From Druceiella hillmani (lineage: Eukaryota > Arthropoda > Insecta > Lepidoptera > Hepialidae): DNA of 64,000 nucleotides. The translations under genes were made by a program, and so were the position numbers. The notes beneath the pieces were generated by a model. It saw only the letters and a list, made by a program, of their open reading frames with translations. It searched no databases and was not told the origin of the DNA. Every line of letters starts with the position of its first letter. Position 1 is the first letter of the stretch. The stretch covers positions 3,929,501 through 3,993,500 of the forward strand of contig JAYKKI010000095.1 of assembly GCA_039881145.1 (NCBI GenBank), given 5' to 3'. This document shows positions 1-9,877 of this stretch, one piece after another.

Positions 1-645
1 GTTAAGTGTTCGTCTGACCGGGTATTGGGCCAGTCGCTTGCCGGATAGTGAATGGGTTTATTAATAAGAGCAAATCGATTACTTTTTCTACACTTTTGAT
101 TCGGTAACTGATTTAATATTTCACGAAATATATAATTGGAGTACCTATGTACAGAAAAATGTGAAAGTAAAAATATCATGTCGGTGTACTTATATAACTG
201 GTTGTATTATCGCAAAGTAATTATTAGTTAAATATTAAAGCGACATTCGCAATAGAATAATAAACTAGCATCTTAATTATTTATTATTACGAGATTATTT
301 ACCTATTATCTTTAGTTGCCTGTTTATCTTGTTAATGAAGGAAACGAAAGTATTTCATTTGATTAATTTGTTTTGAATGGCAATTTTATTGTATCTTCAC
401 TATATTGCAGGGGAATAATATTAACATATTTTAAAGGGCGCTTTGTCCATAGAGACATTGTCAAACCAAAAATAGTAAAATTGTAAATATAATAGTATTT
501 TGGAACACACATAATATTGTTTACTTAAATATGCGAGTAAATTGAAATTATCAATGTTTTATTAGGTAAGATTTTTTTTTAAATACACAAACTATTTTTG
601 AACATTGTTCTTGCTTACGTTTAACTTCATCGATATCAGTAATAA
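1..645. other. AT-rich sequence, no gene seen
   Basis: The first 60 bases are of mixed composition. The rest is AT-rich with stops in all frames. No repeat, RNA or coding signal was recognised. Confidence 0.6.
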
Positions 646-2350
646 TATGTTTAGGATTACATACCTCAAAATGAAAAAGGAAACTCTTATGAATTACTCA
701 CGTTATCAATATCTGAAATTATATTTATAGGTTTACATAGCTCGAAATGAAAAAGGGAACTCTATTAAAATTATTCACGTCATAAATATCAATAATGATA
801 TTTTTAGGGTTACATACCCCAAAATGAAAAAAAGGAAACTCTTATAAAATTATTCACGTCATAAATATCAGTAATGATATTTTAAGGGTTAAATAACTCA
901 AAATGAAAAAAGGAACTTTTATAAAATTACTTACGTCATAATTACAGTAATTATATTTTTAGTGTTGCATAACTCAAAATGAAAAAGGGAACTCTTATAA
1001 AATTACTCACGACTAAGTATCAGTAATTATATTTTTACGGTTGCACAACTCAAAATGAAAAAAAAGAAACTCTTATAAAATTATTCACGTCATAAATATT
1101 AGTAATGATATTTTAAGGGTTAAATAACTCAAAATGAAAAAAGGAACTTTTATAAAATTACTTACGTCATAAGTATCAGTAATTATATTTTTAGGGTTAC
1201 ATACCCCAAAATGAAAAAAAGGGAACTCTTATAAAATTATTCACGTCATAAATATCAGTAATGATATTTTAAGGGTTAAATAACTCAAAATGAAAAAAGG
1301 AACTTTTATAAAATTACTTACGTCATAAGTATCAGTAATTATATTTTTAGTGTTGCATAACTCAAAATGAAAAAGGGAACTCTTATAAAATTACTCACGA
1401 CTAAGTATCAGTAATTATATTTTTACGGTTGCACAACTCAAAATGAAAAAAAAGGAAACTCTTATAAAATTATTCACGTCATAAATATCAGTAATGATAT
1501 TTTAAGGGTTAAATAACTCAAAATGAAAAAAGGAACTTTTATAAAATTACTTACGTCATAAGTATCAGTAATTATATTTTTAGTGTTGCATAACTCAAAA
1601 TGAAAAAGGGAACTCTTATAAAATTACTCACGACTTAAGTATCACTAATGATATTTTTACGGTTGCACAACTCAAAATGAAAAAAGAAATTCCTGTAAAA
1701 ATTACTCACATCATAAATATCAGTAATGATATTTTTACGGTTGCACAACTCAAAATGAAAAAAGAAATTCCTGTAAAAATTACTCACATCATAAATATCA
1801 GTAATTATATTTTTAGTGTTGCATAACTCAAAATGAAAAAGGGAACTCTTATAAAATTACTCACGACTAAGTATCAGTAATTATATTTTTACGGTTGCAC
1901 AACTCAAAATGAAAAAAAAGGAAACTCTTATAAAATTATTCACGTCATAAATATCAGTAATGATATTTTAAGGGTTAAATAACTCAAAATGAAAAAAGGA
2001 ACTTTTATAAAATTACTTACGTCATAAGTATCAGTAATTATATTTTTAGTGTTGCATAACTCAAAATGAAAAAGGGAACTCTTATAAAATTACTCACGAC
2101 TTAAGTATCACTAATGATATTTTTACGGTTGCACAACTCAAAATGAAAAAAGAAATTCCTGTAAAAATTACTCACATCATAAATATCAGTAATGATATTT
2201 TTAGGGTTACATACCTCCAAATGAAAAAAGGGAACTCTCATGAAATTATTCACGTCATCAGTATCAGTAATGATATTTTTAGGGTTACATAACTCAAAAT
2301 GATAAAGGGAACTCTTATAAAATTAATTAAGACCTTCGGTTGCGTACTTC
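646..2350 (+). repeat. Tandem array, about 76 bp unit, roughly 22 copies
   Basis: Each unit carries an 'ACTCAAAATGAAAAA' block, then 'GGAACTCTTATAAAATTA', then 'CTCACG', then a 'TATCAGTAATGATATTTTTA' block. Successive ACTCAAAATG blocks lie 75-79 bp apart (for example 896, 971, 1047, 1126). Copies differ by small indels and several subtypes alternate (AGGGTTAAATAACTC, AGTGTTGCATAACTC, ACGGTTGCACAACTC), so higher-order units of two or more monomers were amplified. The unit resembles the head of the lepidopteran 'AGGGTTCCGTA...GGAACCCTTATA' repeat. The array runs at its right end straight into further parts of that element (2351-2700). Confidence 0.9.
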
Positions 2351-2700
2351 AAAATGAAACAGGGAACTGTTATAAAATTACTCACGTATCTGTCTATCTG
2401 TTTTTCTCAGAAACTTGAAATTTGGCATATAATATATTAACTGAAACTAACTTCAATAGCGAAAATTCAAAATTATTTATATGGAAATTTAAGGTGGAAG
2501 TGGCACATTAAGTACTCGAAAATGATTTTAATTTATTCCATGTATAGTTTAGGTTACTTGTAAGGCTATTGATAAGGGTCTCAAAAAATATTTGTTTCAT
2601 AATTTCAGGTAGTATATTTTCAGAGCTACTCAACCCAACTTTGTGAAAAAAATAGGGTTTTAAAAGCTTAGAAAAAGCTCTAGTAAAAGTAATAGACAAA
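2351..2700 (+). mobile_element. Body of dispersed lepidopteran-type repeat, decayed
   Basis: This continues from the array. It has 'CTGTCTATCTGTTTTTCTCA' and 'GAAACTTGAAATTTGGCATA', matching the usual order of a family whose other copies lie at 7.84-8.37, 35.56-36.79 and 43.63-44.18 kb. Shared modules include 'CACATTAAGTACTC', 'TTTCATAATTTCAGGTAGTA' and 'GGGTTTTAAAAGC'. No open reading frame is preserved. It is probably the parent copy from which the array expanded. Confidence 0.55.
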
Positions 2701-2927
2701 CTAAAGCGATTATTCTGTAGTATAAAATTTTTATGCCTGTGATAGATATAGAATTTAATTGTGGTGAATTAATATATGTAAATAGTTTTATAGAAATACT
2801 ATTAATAGTATTGGTAATAAGGTACTATAAATAAGTTATTTCACTGCACCTTTTTCTACAGTACAAGTCATTTTTTAGTATCCAAAGAGTTAGTTATAAT
2901 TTGGTTTTTGTCTTTTTATTTTTTAAC
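2701..2927. other. AT-rich sequence, nothing recognised
   Basis: Low-complexity AT-rich spacer between the repeat body and the hammerhead-bearing element. Confidence 0.6.
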
Positions 2928-2939
2928 TACTATTATATT

Positions 2940-3174
2940 TGAATATATTTGGCGTTAATTTTGTAGAAATTCGTTATTGACAATTAAATAAAACTACCTG
3001 ATCTAGTATTATTTCTACTTTCTTTAAGATCTTTACCACGACCTAGGTTTCGTTATATTACAACATCTTCAGGTGGGCTATAAGCAAAGATTCTTTGCTC
3101 AGTCGATGCAGGTCGTGGTAAAGAACTTACAGAAAGTAGAAATAATACTACATCACGTAGTTTCATTTAATTGT
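2940..3174 (-). mobile_element. Hammerhead-bearing inverted-repeat element, copy 1
   Basis: The element has an asymmetric end module starting TGAATATATTTGGCG and two inverted arms carrying the GTAGTATTATTTCTACTTTC and ACCACGACCTAGGTTTCG blocks. It is flanked by an exact 12-bp direct repeat, TACTATTATATT, at 2928-2939 and 3175-3186, read as a target-site duplication. The left arm, read on the minus strand, holds a complete hammerhead motif (3036-3076). The right arm is truncated: only the 3' part of the motif (GGTCGTGG near 3111) remains. No protein is encoded. Related copies lie at 15.8, 34.5, 36.8 and 44.9 kb. Confidence 0.85.
3036..3076 (-). ncRNA. Hammerhead ribozyme motif (type I), intact core
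   Basis: Read on the minus strand, the order is stem I strand CCAC, core CUGAAGA (matching CUGANGA), one unpaired U, stem II GUUGU/AUAAC with loop AAU and one G-U pair, GAA, stem III ACC/GGU with a UA loop, cleavage-site C, and stem I strand GUGG. All invariant core bases are present. Outside the 4-bp stem I, ATCTTT upstream can pair with AAAGAT downstream across an asymmetric internal loop. That is the arrangement expected for a type I hammerhead with a stem I internal loop. The very short stem III is typical of the motifs known in Penelope-like elements and retrozymes. Self-cleavage is inferred, not shown. Confidence 0.65.
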
Positions 3175-3186
3175 TACTATTATATT

Positions 3187-4074
3187 ATTAATTATAAAAT
3201 TGATCAAATCTAAACAGAATTGTATTGTCCTTAGAGATAAAATAGATACAAATGTATAAAAAATTGTGGAAAATGGATAGAATAATTTCTATTTTATCAT
3301 ACAGTTGAATTGTTCCAATTAAGCATAGACCATTGTTGATCAAATAATGTTCTTTAATAATAGAAAAAAAAACAATTAAGTTTGACCGAGTCTCCGCATT
3401 GTGATTATTAAATATTGACTTTAATATTGAGTACAAGATCTAATGGAATACTTTGATTCTACGTAAACATGTATTTTTATGCCTATCGTCCATAATTAGA
3501 ACATATTTATTTAAAACTAGGTATTAATAAATAAGGAAATATTTATTTCAAAATAAATTATGGTAAAGTTTAAATTTAGTTAAGGTAGATATTAATGTAG
3601 AGATCTAAAAAAAGGACGCTTATAAAGTTGTCGATATCTTATACTCAATTAATTTTCAAATGTGCACTAAAACTATCATTAAAACATATTATTTCTGTCT
3701 ATATAATGATTATTGAATATAGAAAAATTGCATTTGCAATCATTGTGTATGTATAATGATTCTTGAATGTAGAAGAAATTGTATTTGCGATCATCCATTT
3801 GACTGGAACTTGTAAATAAATTGGTTTATATATGAAACCTGAATATTTTTATCTCGTTGGTTAAATCTACATATAAGTCTTAATCATAAAGGTATTTGCT
3901 GCGTTAAACTTTTTTAGTCTTTGATAAGTTGTTATAAACTAATTTGTTACCAGACTGATTGTTACATGTAGATATCTGACGTTAAAGTCACAATAAAGTA
4001 TTAAAATCGTAAATATTTGTGATATAAAGTAATCGGTACCTATATTATTAAAGCACATTTCACCACAATAATAA
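3187..4074. other. AT-rich sequence with a small diverged duplication
   Basis: No gene was seen. Around 3705-3797 a block of about 60 bp ending 'GCATTTGCAATCAT' is followed by a diverged second copy ending 'GTATTTGCGATCAT'. The rest is unstructured AT-rich DNA. Confidence 0.5.
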
Positions 4075-4559
4075 CTTACACTTGGCCTTAATAGCTCACA
4101 CTATGAGGACATGATATCAAGGTTTGCTGTGGTGGGATGCTAAACAACTAGGGCTAGCTACATGTTTATCTATTACTAATTCACTCCACGTCCTTGGCTT
4201 TTCCACCCTCCTATCACCTGGCCTGTGATAGACTGTTACGTAAGAGTAATGGTCTAAAAATCATAGTAATAATTTCCCCTCAATAACATTGAAGTCTGGA
4301 AGAAAAGTGAAAAGTCAATACGTCACTTGTTTGAAAAATGGAAACAATCAATTTATGATTAGAGGATTGATGTTTTAAGTGCATAAAATAGTTCTAATTC
4401 TTACTTAACCATAATTATTTTCTTTTTCAGATATCTGTCTCTGTGGGAATTAATTCAGTTTCATAATCAGCGCTGATTGGTAAGATTCTTTTTTATTCCA
4501 TTTATGAAATTACTTACATTTATATATTTGTAAATTTGTGTAATTTTATGTAATTTCTA
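4075..4559. other. Mixed-composition unique sequence
   Basis: Somewhat less AT-rich than its surroundings around 4080-4250. A 7-bp inverted repeat CTATCAC/GTGATAG lies at 4211-4231. No ORF of note and no recognised element. Confidence 0.4.
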
Positions 4560-6677
4560 CGGGAGTGAAATTCGAAATAGTCACCAAAGTAAGTAAATAA
4601 AAGTAGTAAAATAAAGTTCCTGTTAGGATAATTATATGTTATGTGTCGTTACGTTACATCCAAAGGGTAGTTAAGTATTAATGATAAATGCAAGATAAGT
4701 CGGATGCGAAACTACTTTTTACTTGCACTGCCTATCTAAATGTAATACAGAGTTCCTATTAGGATAGTTATAGGTCGAGTGTCGTTAAGTTACATCTAAA
4801 GGGTAGTTAAGTAATATTGATAAATGCAAGAAAAGTCGGATGCGAAACTAATTCTTGCTTGCTATGTTTATCTAAATATAAAGTAGAGTTCCTGTTAGGA
4901 TAGTTATATGTTATGTATCGTTACGTTACATCCAAACGGTAGTTAAGTATTAATGATAAATGCAAGAAAAGTCGGATGCGAAACTACTTTTTACTTGCCC
5001 TGCCTACCTAAATGTAATACAGAGTTCCTATTAGGATAGTTATAGATTGTGTGTCGTTACGTTACATCTAAAGGGTAGTTAAGTAATATTGATAAATGCA
5101 AGAAAAGTCGGATGCGAAACTACTTATTGCTTGCTCTGTTTACATAAATATAAAATATAATTCCTATTACGATAGTTATATGTAATGTGTCGTTACGCTA
5201 CATCCAAAGGGTAGTTAATGATAAATGAATGAATGAACTTAATACTTAATGATAAATGCAAGAAAAGTCGGATGCGAAACTATCTTTTTTGCTTGGTCTG
5301 CTTAAATGTAAAATAGAGTTCCTATCAGGATAGTCACACACTTTGTGTCATTACGTAATATATAAGTAATGATAAATACAAGAAAAGTTCTATTCGAAAC
5401 TGTCTTTTTTTTATTGCTCTGCTTAAACGTAAAATAGAGTTCCTATCAGGATAGTCACATACTCTGTGTCATTACGTAATATATAAGTAATGATAAATAC
5501 AAGAAAAGTTCTATTCGAAACTGTCTTTTTTTTATTGCTCTGCTTAAACGTAAAATAGAGTTCCTATCAGGATAGTCACATACTCTGTGTCATTACGTAA
5601 TATATAAGTAATGATAAATACAAGAAAAGTCGGATGCGAAACTATCTTTTTTTACTTGCTCTGCTTAAACGTAAAATATACTTTCTATTTGATTAATTAA
5701 AGGTTGTGTGTTTTTACGTTGTATCTAAAGGATAGTTAAGTTGTGATGATAAATGGAAGAGAAGTCGGATGCAAAACTATCTTTTTTGCTTGGTCTGCTT
5801 AAATGTAAAATAGAGTTCCTATCAGGATAGTCACACACTTTGTGTCATTACGTAATATATAAGTAATGATAAATACAAGAAAAGTTCTATTCGAAACTGT
5901 CTTTTTTTTATTGCTCTGCTTAAACGTAAAATAGAGTTCCTATCAGGATAGTCACATACTCTGTGTCATTACGTAATATATAAGTAATGATAAATACAAG
6001 AAAAGTCGGATTCGAAACTGCCTTTTTTTGCTTGCTCTGCTTAAACGTAAAATAGAGTTCCTATCAGGATAGTCAAATACTCTGTGTCATTACGTAATAT
6101 ATAAGTAATGATAAATACAAGAAAAGTCGGATTCGAAACTGTCTTTTTTTGCTTGCTCTGCTTAAACGTAAAATAGAGTTCCTATCAGGATAGTCACAGG
6201 CTATGTGTTATCATTTAATTTATAAAGGGCATTACGTAATATATCAGGATAGTCACAGACTTTGTATCATTACGTAATATATAAAGGGCTAGCAAGTAGT
6301 AATGATGAATGCAAGAAAAGTCGGATGCGAAATTATATATTTTTGCTTGCTCCTCTTAAACATAAAATAGAGTTCCTGGTAGGATAGTTACAGCTTAGGT
6401 ATTTTACGTTATATCTAAAGGATAGTTAAGTAGTAATGATAAATGCAAGAAAAGTTGGATGCGAAACTATCTTTTTTTACTTGCTCTGCTTAAACGTAAA
6501 ATAGAATTCCTATTTGGATAATTAAAGGTTGTGTGTTTTTACGTTGTATCTAAAGGATAGTTAAGTTGTGGTGATAATTGCAAGAAAAGTCGGATGCAAA
6601 ACTATTTTTTTTGCTTGCTCTGCTTAAACGTAAAATAGAGTTCCTATCAGGATACTTACAGATTATGGGTCATTACG

Positions 6678-6678
<1 letters not shown>

Positions 6679-6716
<38 letters not shown>
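6679..6716. repeat. (TA)n microsatellite inside the array
   Basis: A run of TA dinucleotides sits exactly where other units of the array have the short 'ACGTAATATATAAG' segment. Confidence 0.95.
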
Positions 6717-6717
<1 letters not shown>

Positions 6718-6837
6718 CAGATAAGTAGTAATGATTAATACAAGAAAAGTTGGATGTGAAACTATTTTTTTTGCTTGCTCTGCATAAACGTAAAATAGAG
6801 TTCCTATCAGGATACTTACAGGCTATGGGTCATTACG

Positions 6838-6838
<1 letters not shown>

Positions 6839-6886
<48 letters not shown>
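6839..6886. repeat. (TA)n microsatellite inside the array
   Basis: A second TA expansion at the equivalent position of the next unit, interrupted by one extra T. Confidence 0.95.
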
Positions 6887-6975
6887 GAGCAGATAAGTAG
6901 TAATGATTAATACAAGAAAAGTTGAATGTGAAACTATTTTTTTTGCTTGCTCTGCTTAAACGTAAAATAGTAACT

Positions 6976-7345
6976 CCTGGTCGAGAGGCAGCTGATGACA
7001 AAACAATTAGTAAGTCGATTTAAGAAACCGGAGTAACTGGAAATATAATCCTATATTTGTTATTGGTTCCTTTTTTATTATCTAATTTTAATTACTAATA
7101 TTGATCTGACACGAATCCTTGCAACGCTCGTAACATACTTGTGTATAATACCTAACGTACGTACTACACAATATATATATATATATATATTTAATTTTAA
7201 AAAACTTACGTACCCCACACAATATATATTACTTTAAAGACTTGTTTTTGAGTACATAATTTGGCCTTATAATTCCTTATAATTCACAAATAAATATATT
7301 TCATTGTTACCTATTGAGATATTGGTGGGTTAATATCATTTAGTA
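6976..7345. other. AT-rich sequence with a (TA)n tract
   Basis: Nothing coding. A (TA)n run lies at 7170-7191. The block 'CTTACGTACCCCACACAATATATA' after it partly repeats the block before it ('CGTACGTACTACACAATATATA'). Confidence 0.5.
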
Positions 7346-7349
7346 TTAC

Positions 7350-7475
7350 GATAAAATGAAAGTTTCCATGCCTAGCAGTTTCTGAGAAAAACGGCTCAAA
7401 CAAACGGACCGACGGAGGCGTGAGTGATCCGACAAGGGTTACGTTTTCCCTTTTTTACGTGTGAGATCCTAAAAA
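7350..7475 (+). mobile_element. Fragment of lepidopteran dispersed repeat
   Basis: The order 'GCAGTTTCTGAGAAAAACGG', 'ACGGACCGACGGAGG', 'GACAAGGGTTACGTTTTCCC' and 'GAGATCCTAAAAA' follows a very common lepidopteran repeat (TTTCTGAGAAAAACGG, GGACGGACAGAC, AAGGGTTCCGTTTTT, GGAACCCTAAAAA). It is diverged at many positions. The match is from memory. Confidence 0.65.
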
Positions 7476-7839
7476 TGCAGAAGTAAGTCATTATATCGAT
7501 TTATTTTCAGAAATATCATGTTTGAAGCTTTCATAAGAAGATTTGAAATTAAAAATATATTTATTTAGGTAGTAGCATATATAAATATTATATAGATATT
7601 ACACCTGAAGGCGTTATATTAGTTAGGCATCAAATAAACTACGAGTATCAGTGATTGAAAGTCGCCGAGAACATGTACTTAGGTTATTGGATGTGAATTT
7701 TTTAAATTAATTATGTACGATAAAGAACTTTTATTATGATTGATTTATAAGGTAGGATCCTAGAATGAATTAAGTTTAAGAGACATATTAGTTAGCCTAA
7801 CACAAGTTAAAGGGATAACATTTTGAGAGTCATTTTCAT
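7476..7839. other. AT-rich sequence, nothing recognised
   Basis: No ORF, repeat or RNA signal recognised. Confidence 0.5.
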
Positions 7840-8370
7840 GGTTCTGTACCCCAAAAAGGAAGGAGATGTTTTTCTCAGAACTCGTTTTTCAAAGACGTTT
7901 TTCACAGAAACTAGAGATTACTAACAAATCGTATTAACCTGCATACGTCTCGATAGCTAACACTGAAATATAATGAATAAAGAAATTTTAGTAGAAATAA
8001 ATTAAGTTCCTCGTAAATCTTTTCAATTTCGAGATACCTCGAAAGTACCTTACCGAAATTTTAAGTACCTGTAGATTATGTTTTTCATAATTTCATACAG
8101 TATACCTTCGGAGACACGTTAACAATGTTTATTCCTTTTTAATTCTAGAACAACTGAACGTAAAATTATGAAAAAGCAGGGGTTTTAAAAGCCTGCGCAA
8201 AGATATAACAAAATGGTAACTATGATTCTAGATATCATGGATTTCGATATATTCACGATAATATTTGTGTCTCCCCCCCGTAATTATATTAGGTAATATT
8301 AAATATTTATAGCGTTAGGGAGTCCGAATTAGTGACGACTTATGATTAATAAAGTTATTTTCTAAATTTA
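7840..8370 (+). mobile_element. Dispersed repeat with head, body and tail modules
   Basis: The head has 'GGTTCTGTACCCCAAAAAGG', then a 'TTCTCAGAAAC' block. The body has 'CATAATTTCATACAGTATA' and 'GGGTTTTAAAAGC'. Next comes a single copy of the module that forms the 36-38 bp array elsewhere ('CGATATATTCACGATAATAT'). The tail begins 'CCCCCCCGTAATTATATTAG'. The same module order is seen at 35.56-36.79 and 43.63-44.18 kb. This copy shows the state without internal expansion. Confidence 0.55.
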
Positions 8371-8374
8371 AAAA

Positions 8375-8795
8375 AAAATGTAAGTCGTCATGGGACATCT
8401 GGTTGAAGTGAAACATATAATTTTCTTTAATATTTTTATATTGACATAATATCTATTTGAACAATTGAAAAGGAAAATCAAATATTTAGATTGTTGTTAA
8501 TAATAAAATATTTATTTTATTTCCATGAAATAATTTATCATAGAAATATTTCTTAAAAATTTGAAAATAAATTTTTAATTTCATAATACTGTTAGCCGAC
8601 AAGACGCGAATGTGGCCGAATTCAGTCGGAAAGAGCCGACAAGACGCGAAGCTGGCCGAATTAAGTCGGAAAGAGCCGACAAGACGTGAAGCTGGCCGAA
8701 TTAAGTCGGAAAGAGCCGACAAGATGCGAAGTTGGCCGAGCGAGAACGTTTTAACCCCCATCCATACGCGCCATTAGATGTTTGACACCAAAAAA
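8375..8795 (+). mobile_element. Dispersed element carrying a GC-rich 40-bp tandem unit
   Basis: Starts near 'CGTCATGGGACATCTGG' and 'GTGAAACAT', passes through AT-rich DNA, then holds 3.7 copies of a 40-bp unit beginning GCCGACAAGACGCGAAG (starts at 8595, 8635, 8675 and 8715). It ends with 'GAACGTTTTAA' and 'ACGCGCCATTAGAT'. A second locus at 24395-24745 shares both flanks and the unit, so the whole block is one mobile or duplicated family. Each unit contains CCGAC and GTCGG as a short inverted pair. An ORF on the minus strand here is an artefact of the 40-bp period. Confidence 0.7.
8595..8740 (+). repeat. 40-bp tandem repeat, 3.7 copies
   Basis: Exact 40-bp spacing of the GCCGACAAGA landmark, with few substitutions between copies. 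Strikingly GC-rich against the surrounding AT-rich DNA. Confidence 0.92.
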
Positions 8796-8894
8796 ACGCA
8801 CGAAACTTGCGATGCGAGAGCTAAACTCGTGCTTAGCTGTTTTTTTTGTAATCGTATCCCTCGTTATTTGATGTCAAGAAGAGATCACGTTACC

Positions 8895-9265
8895 GATGAA
8901 CTTAAATTTAGCCCCACTAATACATAAATGACTGGTGAAGCAAATCGATCAGCAGCGCTTAACCCGATCGCGAATAATCTCATACGAGGCGACGACTGCA
9001 CGAGTAGCAGCGCGACTTATCAGGCGCTCGGAGGTCCCGCGCGGTCCAGACGGAAACAGGATGGGTGTAAGATAAATATTGCAACTTCCCGCCGCCGACG
9101 CCTTATCTGCGCCGATAGGCCGAGAAACGAGGCAAGAACAGCCAGCGGTGCGCGTGACGGCCAGCATTCCCGCTTTGCTGCGCCCGATAAAGCCATCGTG
9201 TGGAATGTTTGTTTCGATTGCTCGCATTACCGCGATTCCAGTAATCGCGGTTAGGGGGAAAGCCC
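8895..9265. other. CpG-rich islet, candidate regulatory DNA or exon
   Basis: About 370 bp of GC- and CpG-rich, non-repetitive sequence in an AT-rich region. Frames are open on both strands (8928-9254 plus, 8949-9227 minus) because stops are rare in GC-rich DNA. Neither reading shows a family motif, so no CDS is called. A strong dyad lies near its right edge (9229-9251). It could be a promoter-proximal or enhancer element, a first exon, or an old insertion. Confidence 0.5.
9229..9251. promoter_or_regulatory. Perfect 9-bp inverted repeat
   Basis: Arms ACCGCGATT and AATCGCGGT are separated by the 5 bases CCAGT. A perfect dyad of this size inside a CpG-rich islet could be a dimeric factor-binding site. 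No factor is assigned. Confidence 0.4.
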
Positions 9266-9768
9266 ATTAGGTCAGATGATAATGAAGACTTGTAAATTTG
9301 TTAAATCTCGGACTTTATATATTTTTTCTAACGTTTATCAAATTGTAAAATATTAAAACTTCAACAAAGTAATTTGAAAATTAAATCAAGTAGAAAATGA
9401 CAGAAAAAAGGGAGAGTTAAATATTAGAAAAAATACGTTCTGCGTTTTCATTTTAATTAAAGTTTTTCTTAGTTTGATCATGGATAAAAAAGATTTTCTT
9501 ACATGATTTCAAAAGTTATATTCAGATAGATTTCTTTAGGGCTAAATTAATTACTTCTTTATAATACATATGCGACTAATTGTTCAGTTGTCCTGAATAT
9601 AATCTTGAATACTCATTACATAATAACCAAATATACAAATTCCTCTATCACTTAACGTATAATGATCACATTGGCGGAAAGTTATCCATGTATGAATCAC
9701 GCTTTCAGTATTACACACATTTTATGGTGCGTATTCAAATTAACAACATGTTATCACGTCAATTGTCC
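9266..9768. other. AT-rich sequence, nothing recognised
   Basis: No gene or repeat signal before the U6-like sequence. Confidence 0.5.
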
Positions 9769-9773
9769 ATATC

Positions 9774-9877
9774 TACTTCACGATTTTGCATGCCATCCTT
9801 ACGCAGCGGCCATGCTAATCTTCTGTGTATCGTTCCAATTTTAGCATATGCACTGCTGACGCAACTAATGGAAGCAC
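9774..9877 (-). pseudogene. U6 spliceosomal snRNA pseudogene
   Basis: Read on the minus strand, blocks of the U6 core follow in order: 'CTAAAATTGGAACGATACA', 'AGAAGATTAGCATGGCC', 'TGCGTAAGGATGGCATGC' and 'AAAATCGTGAAG'. By eye about nine in ten bases match across the central 73 nt. Several changes argue against function. The ACAGAGA box reads ACACAGA, the 5' stem-loop seems to carry an insertion between GTGCTT and GCAGTGCATAT, and similarity stops after CGTGAAG with no terminal T-run. It is most likely a retroposed pseudogene. An open frame on the plus strand here is a shadow. Confidence 0.85.

Larger units (their letters stand above)
4600..6975 (+). repeat. Tandem array, about 115-190 bp unit, about 17 copies
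   Basis: The landmark AAGTCGGATGCGAAAC (with variants) recurs about 17 times, near 4697, 4835, 4970, 5105, 5265 and so on to 6910. Each unit also has a T-run, 'TTGCTCTGCTTAAACGTAAA', 'GAGTTCCTATCAGGATAGT', and an ATTACGTAAT palindrome inside the short inverted repeat TCATTAC/GTAATGA. Units from 5300-6200 are closer to each other than to the left-hand units, so the array was amplified in more than one step. Units near 5710, 6400 and 6535 belong to a distinct subtype containing 'TTTTACGTTGTATCTAAAGG'. It is not coding. Confidence 0.9.

Noticed and set aside
8928..9254. Protein-coding gene in the CpG-rich islet
   Set aside because: Frames are open on both strands because GC-rich DNA has few stops. 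No motif, splice pair or codon evidence favours either one.
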